Shown here: positions 1 through 5,532 of the stretch, piece by piece
Layout of the letters: every line of letters starts with the position of its first letter
Position numbering within the stretch: the first letter of the stretch is position 1
NCBI GenBank assembly: GCA_002309615.1
Contig: DBXT01000012.1
Span: forward strand, 1-8,935
Reading direction: 5' to 3'
DNA from: Bacteroidales bacterium UBA1205
Lineage (GTDB): Bacteria; Bacteroidota; Bacteroidia; Bacteroidales; WCHB1-69
DNA: 8,935 nucleotides
Program-made: the position numbers and the translations under genes
The notes under the pieces: generated by a model
Told to the model about the DNA's origin: nothing
The model's input: only the letters and a program-made list of their open reading frames with translations
Database searches by the model: none

Positions 1-220
1 AGATTTTTTCTTTACTTTTGTCGTGCAGCGATAAGCATCCTCTGACAGTTTTTTTTGATTTTAAAGAAAACACTTGTCATTAATTGTATATGCTTAAAAA
101 TGTAATACGTTCAGTATGGTTTAACCATTCAGAACCATTTTACCTATAGTAAGTATGACAAGACAAAACAGGCTTTGCTTCGCTCGCCTAGAAAACAAGG
201 CTGGCGCCTTAGAAAACATA
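1..220 (+). repeat. Modular dispersed repeat, copy 1 (chimeric head)
   Basis: Positions 1-22 match the start of the TTACTTTTGT hairpin repeat seen at 4821-4842. The sequence then switches at about position 20-24 into the right arm of the long-hairpin head of copies 2 and 3 (the CATCCTCTGACAG stretch, 37-49). It continues into the common tail: a CTTGTCA block, TGCTTAAAAATGTA, and ATGACAAGACAAAACAGGC from 155, ending near GCCTTAGAAAA at 206-216. The tail ends in a small hairpin, AAGGC-TGGC-GCCTT (197-210). The copy may begin before the window. Its last bases overlap the 3' end of the GxxExxY gene on the other strand. Confidence 0.85.
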
Positions 221-649
221 AAGTAAATCATCTTTATAGTAGTATCTTTGTATTTCAGCATTTGGATAAGCACCAAAATTAACTAAGAGAGCAATAGGAA
301 AATTCGTTCCACGAAGATATCCAAAAGTTTGAAATTGTTCTCTGTTGGAAATTTTTGAAATAGCTTTGCATTCTATAATCACATTTCCTTTAGGTAAAAT
401 AACAACAATGTCAATTTTAATGTAAGAATCTAATCGTTCATCCATAAATATAGGATGATGTTGATATTCTTTTTTTACATTGAAACCTTTAAATATTAGA
501 TATTTAGCTAATGCTTCTTGATAAATGGATTCCGGCAGTCCATTACCTAAATCTCGATAAACGAAGTGAATACAAGCAATGATATCGTATACATGAATGG
601 CTAATTGTTTTTGTAAAGGAGCAGAAATGCTATGCTTTGAGAATTTCAT
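209..649 (-). CDS. GxxExxY protein, PD-(D/E)XK nuclease-fold family
   Basis: Encodes 146 residues from the ATG at 647-649. The family signature is visible as GLPESIY at residues 37-43. It is followed by a PD-(D/E)XK-like core with D80 in KIDIVV and E93-x-K95 in IIECK, then QFQTFGYLRGTNFPIALLVN (106-125), which matches the family's usual C-terminal block. The family has a restriction-endonuclease-like fold, is common in Bacteroidota, and has no firmly established biochemical role, so nuclease activity is only inferred. An in-frame ATG 16 codons upstream (697) would add a hydrophobic leader; I prefer 649 because the family normally starts a few residues before an amphipathic helix like this one. 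No Shine-Dalgarno is evident. The final codons (YVF-stop) lie within repeat copy 1, whose AAGGC/GCCTT hairpin followed by GTTTTCT on this strand could serve as a terminator. The gene stands alone between two direct repeat copies. Confidence 0.85.
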   Translation of the reverse strand: MKFSKHSISAPLQKQLAIHVYDIIACIHFVYRDLGNGLPESIYQEALAKYLIFKGFNVKKEYQHHPIFMDERLDSYIKIDIVVILPKGNVIIECKAISKISNREQFQTFGYLRGTNFPIALLVNFGAYPNAEIQRYYYKDDLLYVF

Positions 650-722
650 GATAGTTTGTTTTATTAAGGTTAATAATCTTAAAACGAAATAGAGCAAAAA
701 ATATTGTAAATAGACAGTAGAT

Positions 723-1152
723 CACTGTTTTCTGCCACCTGCGGTGGCTGTTTTCTCGCGAAGCGTTTTTCTTGTCAAAGGATGTGTAAATGGGAAGTGA
801 GTGGAAAATTTAGCTGCAAAGCTTGCTTTGCAAGGAAATTTTTCTCGCTTCCCTCGTCGTGCAACGACAAACATCCTCTGACAGTTTTTTTTGATTTTTA
901 AGAAAACGCTTGTCAAATTATGTATGCTTAAAAATGTAGTACGTTTAAGTAAGATTGAACCATTCTGAACCGTTTTACCAATACTAACTATGACAAGACA
1001 AAACAGGCTTTGCTTCGCTCGCCTAGAAAACAAGGCTGACGCCTTAGAAAATATAAGAGAAAACAATAGATACGGATACCATTCTATACGTATTGCGTTG
1101 GCAGGTACCATCCATCCGCATTAGGAAAAAATCGATAAAGAAAAGAGGAAGA
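723..1152 (+). repeat. Modular dispersed repeat, copy 2 (longest copy)
   Basis: This copy has all the modules. It opens with a small perfect hairpin, GCCACC-TGC-GGTGGC (734-748), then a long hairpin head (774-882), then the common tail (about 901-1051) ending with AAGGC-TGAC-GCCTT. A second tail (about 1052-1152) is shared with copy 4 and ends at ATCCGCATTAGG...ATCGATAAAGAAAAG. Against copy 3, positions 723-1051 differ at only about 18-20 sites by eye, including two single-base indels. Reading frames across it (for example the minus-strand frame 722-1111) are repeat-derived and I do not call them genes. Confidence 0.9.
774..882 (+). repeat. Long near-continuous hairpin (head of repeat copy 2)
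   Basis: The outer arms are 774-784 and 872-882, GTCAAAGGATG against CATCCTCTGAC with one A-C mismatch. Inside, 792-801 pairs with 844-853 (10 pairs, one G-U). Next, 804-811 pairs with 836-843 (8 pairs, one G-U). The apex GCAAAG (816-821) pairs with CTTTGC (826-831). A side hairpin GTCGT-GCA-ACGAC (856-868) lies in the 3' arm. Both G-U pairs form only in the plus-strand RNA. Function unknown. Confidence 0.75.
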
Positions 1153-1263
1153 CTGCAGCGTTAAGAAACACAAGTTGTCTGACGAACGTTACAGCCATAG
1201 GCTGTAAAAGGAGGAGTTTTGTGTTTTAGCGAAGTATTCCTCTTTTCCGATTTTTTTCTGCAG
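1126..1263. repeat. Nested inverted-repeat element
   Basis: The arms pair as follows: AAAAAATCG (1126-1134) with CGATTTTTT (1248-1256); AAAAGAGGAA (1141-1150) with TTCCTCTTTT (1237-1246); AAACACAA (1166-1173) with TTGTGTTT (1219-1226). Each arm also carries a CTGCAG (1153-1158 and 1258-1263). The centre holds a perfect 8-bp hairpin, TTACAGCC-ATA-GGCTGTAA (1189-1207). There is no coding frame of note. It resembles a non-autonomous palindromic element, but no target-site duplication is evident. The left arm overlaps the end of repeat copy 2, and copy 4 carries the same left-arm start without the rest. Confidence 0.7.
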
Positions 1264-1280
1264 CGGTGATTTTTCTTTCG

Positions 1281-1315
1281 CATCCTTTCTTTTCATGGTT
1301 GGAAAAGAAAGGATG
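1281..1315. repeat. 14-bp perfect hairpin
   Basis: CATCCTTTCTTTTC (1281-1294) and GAAAAGAAAGGATG (1302-1315) are perfect reverse complements around a 7-base loop. A GAAAACGCTTG block (1318-1328) follows, the same block that begins the common tail in copies 2, 3 and 4. This therefore looks like another head type joined to a short, degenerate tail start (to about 1360). Confidence 0.75.
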
Positions 1316-1369
1316 AAAGAAAACGCTTGCTAAAAGAATGAGCATTTAATATTAGATAACTTTTTTTCT

Positions 1370-1395
1370 TTACTTTTGTCTTGTTACAAAAGTAA
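1370..1395. repeat. TTACTTTTGT hairpin repeat, copy a
   Basis: TTACTTTTGT (1370-1379), loop CTTGTT, and ACAAAAGTAA (1386-1395) make a perfect 10-bp stem. The same hairpin with loop CTTGAT occurs at 4832-4857 and 5322-5347, and its left half at 12-21. The stem is AT-rich and not followed by a T-tract, so it is a weak candidate for a terminator. Confidence 0.75.
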
Positions 1396-1660
1396 CAAAA
1401 GAACAGGGCAGCAATGAAAAAACTAAAAAATGACTCATAAAGCTAAAGTCAGTAAACTCGCACGCGTTACCGATTTTATAGGTATTACTATCACATAACA
1501 CTATTACGAAAGAATCCTGTTTACCATTCAAACGCTCAGACAGTACAGACTTCTTAACGCTTTATTTCATCATTTTTCTTAACGCTTTTTCATTGAATGC
1601 CAGGGTGGTATGCTGTCGTTATAACGTAAAATAATCATTATAGGATAGTATATGCAAAAC
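1396..1660. other. Intergenic stretch with no recognised gene
   Basis: I see no supported gene here. The only structure is a 13-bp direct repeat, TTCTTAACGCTTT, at 1551-1563 and 1576-1588. Minus-strand frames entering it from repeat copy 3 (the frame 1579-1854) are not conserved-looking proteins. Confidence 0.5.
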
Positions 1661-1990
1661 CACTTTTTTCTGCCACCTGCGGTGGCTGTTTTATCGCGAA
1701 GCGTTTTTCTTGTCAGAGGATGGTGTAAATGGGAAGTGAGTGGAAAATTTAGCTGCAAAGTTTGCTTTGCAAGGAAATTTTTCTCGCTTCCGTGTCGTGC
1801 AACGACAAACATCCTCTGACAGTTTTTTTTGATTTTAAAGAAAACGCTTGTCAAATTATGTATGCTTAAAAATGTAGTACGTTTAAGTAAAATTTAACCG
1901 TTCAGGACCATTTTACCTATAGCAACTATGACAAGACAAAACAGGCTTTGCTTCGCTCGCCTAAAAAACAAGGCTGACGCTTTAGAAAAC
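1661..1990 (+). repeat. Modular dispersed repeat, copy 3
   Basis: This copy aligns with copy 2 from CACT at its start to TTAGAAAA at its end. It contains the GCCACC-TGC-GGTGGC hairpin, the long hairpin head (1712-1820), and the common tail (about 1841-1990) with ATGACAAGACAAAACAGGC from 1928. The second tail of copies 2 and 4 is missing; instead the sequence passes into the asmA upstream region. The small plus-strand frame starting at 1928 is the repeat itself being read and is not called. Confidence 0.9.
1712..1820 (+). repeat. Long hairpin (head of repeat copy 3)
   Basis: The outer arms GTCAGAGGATG (1712-1722) and CATCCTCTGAC (1810-1820) are perfect 11-bp complements. The same inner pairings occur as in copy 2: GGAAGTGAG with CTCGCTTCC (one G-U), the A/T-rich stem, the apex GCAAAG (1755-1760) with CTTTGC (1765-1770), and the side hairpin GTCGT-GCA-ACGAC (1794-1806). 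Confidence 0.75.
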
Positions 1991-2050
1991 ATGAAAATAA
2001 AAAAACAATGTTTTTTGCCTCCCCTTTTCCCCGCTCATCATTTTTTTAGC

Positions 2051-2058
2051 TATCTTTG
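2051..2058 (+). promoter_or_regulatory. Candidate Bacteroidetes -7 promoter box for asmA
   Basis: TATCTTTG matches the Bacteroidetes -7 consensus TAnnTTTG and ends 23 bases before the asmA start codon, which would give a leader of roughly 15-20 bases. No convincing TTG/TTTG -33 box is present at the usual spacing; the nearest TTTTTTG (2011-2017) is too far upstream. The box lies outside repeat copy 3. Confidence 0.5.
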
Positions 2059-2081
2059 CTTGATTAACTTTTACCGTAAAA

Positions 2082-4643
2082 ATGGAAGACAATTGCACAC
2101 CGCAAAAGAATAGTAAATGGAAAAGACCATTTAAAATATTGGGAATTATCGGTCTGATTTTTATCGCCGTATTATTGGTATTGTCTATAGCAGCCTTTGC
2201 CTTTGAAGACAAAATAGCTGATATTTTTTTACAAAAACTATATCAATACACCACCGTTGAAATCACCCACCGTAACGTATCCTTTTCGCTTATCAAACGT
2301 TTCCCTGCCGCCTCACTGGAGGTAAACGAACTGAATGTTCAATCCGCCAATGGCGGTCAGCACCTGCTGGAAGCACAAAAAGTATATCTCCAATGCAACC
2401 TGCTGGATGTAATAAAAGGCAACTATACCCTGCGAAGAGTGGAAATAGACCACGCCCGTTTAGCCCTTGCCGTTAACAAGCAGGGAAAAAACAATTGGGA
2501 CATATTCATACACCAAGACAGCGTATCGGACAATAATTTTAAAATAGCCCTCAACTCCATACTACTACACCAAGTACATGTGAGCTATACCGATATGCCC
2601 GCTAAAGTGAATGTGGAAGCTTTCGCAAAAAAAATACAAGCCAAAGGGGATTTTGACACTGCCATATTCAGCGCGCAAATAAAAGGAAATATACTGATAG
2701 ACAATATTAACGTTAAAGAAAAGACCATCCTTAACCGCCAAAATGTCAACCTCAACACCACCATGCATATCAACACCGAAACAGAACACTACTCCTTTAC
2801 CGACAGTGATATCAAATCCGACTTTCTGCATTTTGCCCTGGACCTGATTATAAAAAGAGAAAAAAAATATTTCCGACTGGATATCAACGCTCATGCTCAA
2901 AATGCCTCTATAGCCAATATCACATCGGTATTTCCCCGTCAATGGCAGGAAAAATTTGCCGACTTCGCCCCCGACGGATTGCTCACCTGCAATGTGAACA
3001 TCAACGGACTGTTAGATAAAAAAAGCGACCTGAACATAGATGCGGAATACCAACTGAAAAAAGGAAAAATAGCCAACATTCAAACCAACGTGAGCATGAA
3101 CGACATCACCTTGTCGGGCACCTGCAAAATGCACACCTACAACATGGACAATACCTTGGATGTCAACATTCAACAACTTACGGCAAGGCTCAACAAAGGC
3201 TATATCAATGCCAACGCATCATTAAAAGGGTTGAACCAACCCCTTATTACCATTAACGCCGATGCCGATATCAACCTCAACGACTGGCAACGGTTTATTC
3301 CCGATAATTATATACACTACGCGGAAGGCAATGCCAATATGCAGATACAATTTAGCAGCAAAATACCTAACATACACAATGTTACCGCTACCGATTTAAA
3401 CAATAGCTTTATCAACGGTAAAATAGAATTTTTTGATGCTACCCTGCAACTGAAAGACAATGCCACCACCCTCTCCGATTTGTCGGGAGTGATCAATATG
3501 GACGATAAAATCATCTACACCCGCCAATTGGAAGGAACCATTAAAAACAATATCTTCTCTCTCAACGGTCGTATAGAAAACATATTCCCCTATCTATTGG
3601 ACAGCAACGAAAGTCTGCAGATTATAGCCTATCTGAATGTGGATGAATTCTCTCTGGACGAACTGCTGAAAAATGATGAATCCTCCGGCAATAAAAAGAA
3701 TAAACACGACGACCTGAAACTTACCCTGCCCTCTAAACTATATATGGACGTGCAATTTACCGCCAAACATTTGGTATACGGCAATTTTGAAGCCCGCAAA
3801 ACATCAGGAAGAGTTGTTCTGAACAAACAAACACTTACGCTCTCCGACTTTGAAATCAACGCTTTGGACGGAAAAATGGAAGCCGACTGCCAACTTAAAC
3901 AACAAAAAGACAGTAATTTCCGCATCAGCTGCCATACCTCATTGCAACATATAGATATACAGAAATTGTTCTATTCGGTCAACAATTTCGGACAACAATC
4001 GCTCACCCATAAAAATATACATGGAATAGCCGATTGTACCGCCGATATCAACGCCACCCTGCAAAACAATATGAAATTAAAGGAAAACAGCATACTTTCC
4101 ACCATCAAACTACGTATAAGCAATGGACAGCTTATCAATTTTAAAGCCTTGGAATCGCTTTCCAAATTTATATCCATCAACGAACTGCGTAACATACAAT
4201 TCGAAACGCTGAATACACAAATACAAGTTGCCGACCGCATTATTACCATACCGCAGATAGATATCCGTAACAATGTGATAAACCTCAGCCTTAACGGCAC
4301 CCATAGCTTTGATAATGACATCAACTATCATATCCAACTTTCTTTAGGTGACCTGCTGTCCAAAAAAGCACGTGCCAACAAACGCAACAAAGAAAATTTC
4401 GGAGAAATTATTGATGATAATGCAGGAAAAGCCAACCTGTTTATCTTTGCTACCGGCAATCTGGACAAACCCGTGTTCAAATGGGATTCCCAAACGGCAC
4501 AGCAAAACAGGAAACTGCGCTGGGAGGAACAAAAACAAGAAATACAAGAAGAAAGGCAAAAAAAGAACGACAATACATCCTCCACCCCTCACCTCAACAC
4601 CAACCATGGCACCCACGACCTGGAAATAGATGACAATTGGTAA
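2082..4643 (+). CDS. AsmA-family inner-membrane/periplasmic protein
   Basis: Encodes 853 residues, the usual size for Bacteroidota AsmA-like proteins. A basic N-terminus (K12, K14, R15, K18) precedes one membrane segment at about 17-41, so the bulk should lie in the periplasm. The AsmA N-terminal signature follows directly: NVSFSLIKRFPAASLEVNEL (65-84), and the FxxNWDIF-type block near 137-142. The middle is a long beta-rich repetitive region. The conserved C-terminal AsmA domain (about 690-800) contains LSKFISINELRNIQFETLN and NGTHSFDNDINYHIQLSLGD, ending near NLDKPVFKW. A charged probable coiled coil (about 809-828) and a polar tail finish the protein. AsmA/TamB-type proteins are linked to lipid transport between membranes and outer-membrane assembly; a role here is by family only. 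The ATG at 2082 is chosen because it directly precedes the membrane helix and follows a -7 box. It appears monocistronic. Confidence 0.92.
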   Translation: MEDNCTPQKNSKWKRPFKILGIIGLIFIAVLLVLSIAAFAFEDKIADIFLQKLYQYTTVEITHRNVSFSLIKRFPAASLEVNELNVQSANGGQHLLEAQKVYLQCNLLDVIKGNYTLRRVEIDHARLALAVNKQGKNNWDIFIHQDSVSDNNFKIALNSILLHQVHVSYTDMPAKVNVEAFAKKIQAKGDFDTAIFSAQIKGNILIDNINVKEKTILNRQNVNLNTTMHINTETEHYSFTDSDIKSDFLHFALDLIIKREKKYFRLDINAHAQNASIANITSVFPRQWQEKFADFAPDGLLTCNVNINGLLDKKSDLNIDAEYQLKKGKIANIQTNVSMNDITLSGTCKMHTYNMDNTLDVNIQQLTARLNKGYINANASLKGLNQPLITINADADINLNDWQRFIPDNYIHYAEGNANMQIQFSSKIPNIHNVTATDLNNSFINGKIEFFDATLQLKDNATTLSDLSGVINMDDKIIYTRQLEGTIKNNIFSLNGRIENIFPYLLDSNESLQIIAYLNVDEFSLDELLKNDESSGNKKNKHDDLKLTLPSKLYMDVQFTAKHLVYGNFEARKTSGRVVLNKQTLTLSDFEINALDGKMEADCQLKQQKDSNFRISCHTSLQHIDIQKLFYSVNNFGQQSLTHKNIHGIADCTADINATLQNNMKLKENSILSTIKLRISNGQLINFKALESLSKFISINELRNIQFETLNTQIQVADRIITIPQIDIRNNVINLSLNGTHSFDNDINYHIQLSLGDLLSKKARANKRNKENFGEIIDDNAGKANLFIFATGNLDKPVFKWDSQTAQQNRKLRWEEQKQEIQEERQKKNDNTSSTPHLNTNHGTHDLEIDDNW

Positions 4644-4649
4644 GCCAAC

Positions 4650-4696
4650 CTATTTTCCCCTTTTGAGGAAAATAGTGCCATTTTATGCCTTTTTTT
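4650..4696 (+). terminator. Candidate rho-independent terminator of asmA
   Basis: CTATTTTCC (4650-4658) and GGAAAATAG (4667-4675) form a perfect 9-bp stem with an 8-base loop, starting 7 bases after the asmA stop. A seven-T run lies at 4690-4696, about 14 bases beyond the stem. The gap is longer than in a canonical terminator, so the call is moderate. The following 70 bases (4697-4766) hold nothing I recognise. Confidence 0.5.
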
Positions 4697-4766
4697 GACT
4701 TAATGAGAGACGTTTCCTGAAATGTATCTTTAATCCGAAAATTATGTAAAGCATTAGCTATTAACA

Positions 4767-4807
4767 GATTCCGCAGTTCCCCTCTTTAGGGGGGCTAGGG
4801 GGATTCT
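4767..4807 (-). repeat. REP-like CCCCCTAG palindrome
   Basis: Read on the minus strand it has the form AATCCCCCTAGCCCCCCTAA followed by AGAGGGGAA. The same family is found at 5257-5297 (same orientation) and 5142-5172 (opposite orientation). It is a short intergenic palindromic repeat of a type widespread in Bacteroidota. Confidence 0.65.
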
Positions 4808-4885
4808 GGCATTGTCCTACAGATATTTTCTTTACTTTTGTCTTGATACAAAAGTAACAAAAGAAAAGAAAGTATGAAAAGAAAA
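4767..4885. repeat. 119-bp direct repeat, unit 1
   Basis: This unit matches 5257-5375 with about four substitutions. It joins a small GC-rich palindrome (4767-4807; stem CCCCT 4779-4783 with AGGGG 4788-4792) to the TTACTTTTGT hairpin (4832-4857) and a purine-rich AAAGAAAGTATGAAAAGAAAA end. Confidence 0.85.
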
Positions 4886-5132
4886 CGCTTGTCATTAATT
4901 GTATATGCTTAAAAATGTAGTACGTTAAAGTAAGATTTAACCATTCTGAATCATTTTACCTGTAGTAACCATGACAAGACAAAACAGGCTTTGCTACGCT
5001 CGCCTAAAAAACAAGGCTGACGCCTTAGAAAATATAGGAGAAAACAATAGATACGGATATAATTCTGTATGAATCATGCCGGCAAGTCCCGCCATCCGCA
5101 TTAGGAAAAAAATCGATAAAGAAAAGTGGAAG
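4821..5132 (+). repeat. Modular dispersed repeat, copy 4 (TTACTTTTGT head)
   Basis: Here the common tail (GAAAACGCTTGTCA from about 4881; ATGACAAGACAAAACAGGC from 4971; AAGGC-TGAC-GCCTT at 5013-5026) is attached to the TTACTTTTGT hairpin head instead of the long hairpin. The second tail (about 5031-5132) matches copy 2 up to ATCGATAAAGAAAAG and then departs. There is no credible coding frame. Confidence 0.85.
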
Positions 5133-5141
5133 AAATGAAAG

Positions 5142-5172
5142 AAATCCCCCTTATCCCCCTTAGAAGGGGGAC
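5142..5172 (+). repeat. REP-like palindrome, inverted relative to its neighbours
   Basis: AAATCCCCCTTATCCCCCTT followed by AGAAGGGGGA. CCCCCTT (5155-5161) and AAGGGGG (5164-5170) form a tight stem around AG. It is the same family as 4767-4807 and 5257-5297 but lies in the opposite orientation between them. Confidence 0.7.
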
Positions 5173-5256
5173 TTCGTGATTTACAAGTATTTATCGTTTT
5201 TTTGAATCGCGTTCCGTATTAATAATAAAAATAACGTAAAACACTTGAAACCAACG

Positions 5257-5375
5257 GATTCCGCAGTTCCCCTCTTTAGGGGGGCTAGGGGGATTCTTAC
5301 GTTGTCCTACAGATGTTTTCTTTACTTTTGTCTTGATACAAAAGTAACAAAAGAAAAGAAAGTATGAAAAGAAAA
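5257..5375. repeat. 119-bp direct repeat, unit 2
   Basis: This is the second unit, 490 bp after the first, with the GC-rich palindrome at 5257-5297 and the TTACTTTTGT hairpin at 5322-5347 (stems 5322-5331 and 5338-5347). The common tail that follows unit 1 is absent. The next 64 bases (5376-5439) hold nothing recognisable. Confidence 0.85.
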
Positions 5376-5439
5376 TGTAAACATCCCCTTTTTAGGACAG
5401 TTCTAAATTGTACTTGCAAACATTCCAAAATCTCAAAAC

Positions 5440-5532
5440 CTATAAATGCTGTATTATCTCCGCCAACTGCCCCACTCCTGCACGGCGGGAATATTTAGCG
5501 GTATTAATTAAGTGATAGCAATGTAACAATAC
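5440..5532 (-). pseudogene. Remnant resembling a glycosyltransferase C-terminus
   Basis: Thirty sense codons and a TAG stop continue in frame immediately after the TAG of the deacetylase. The last 18 residues, KYSRRAGVGQLAEIIQHL, align with the C-terminal end of the glycosyltransferase in this window (NYSREKQTSLLADIIKQL). They share Y-S-R, L-A, I-I and the final L, about 8 of 18 positions. Upstream residues read VLLHCYHLINTA. It has no start codon of its own at a sensible place. I infer the tail of a deleted glycosyltransferase gene. The alternatives are a lost C-terminal extension of the deacetylase or chance similarity. Confidence 0.45.

Noticed and set aside
650..697. Upstream ATG giving the GxxExxY protein a 16-residue hydrophobic leader
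   Set aside because: The extra residues are not typical of the family, and the internal ATG at 649 gives the usual length of about 146. It remains possible.
722..1111. Minus-strand open frame of 129 codons
   Set aside because: It lies wholly in repeat copy 2 and reads through hairpin arms. A matching frame occurs in copy 3 only because the DNA is repeated.
1579..1854. Minus-strand open frame of 91 codons
   Set aside because: It is the same repeat-derived reading as in copy 2, extended into non-repeat DNA with no recognisable protein features.
1928..2113. Plus-strand open frame of 61 codons starting in the repeat tail (possible leader peptide of asmA)
   Set aside because: All four repeat copies begin this frame, but copy 1 reaches TAG after about 12 codons and the downstream parts are unrelated. 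It also overlaps the asmA start in another frame and carries no attenuator-like structure.
2565..4616. Several open frames of 60-125 codons on the strand opposite asmA or in other frames
   Set aside because: They are shadows of a long, well-supported asmA gene and have no family features.
4832..4857. TTACTTTTGT hairpin as a rho-independent terminator
   Set aside because: The stem is nearly all A/T, has no T-tract after it on the plus strand, and is repeated elsewhere away from gene ends.
1..5375. CRISPR array
   Set aside because: The repeats are long, few, irregularly spaced and modular, with no short uniform repeat-spacer pattern and no cas genes.
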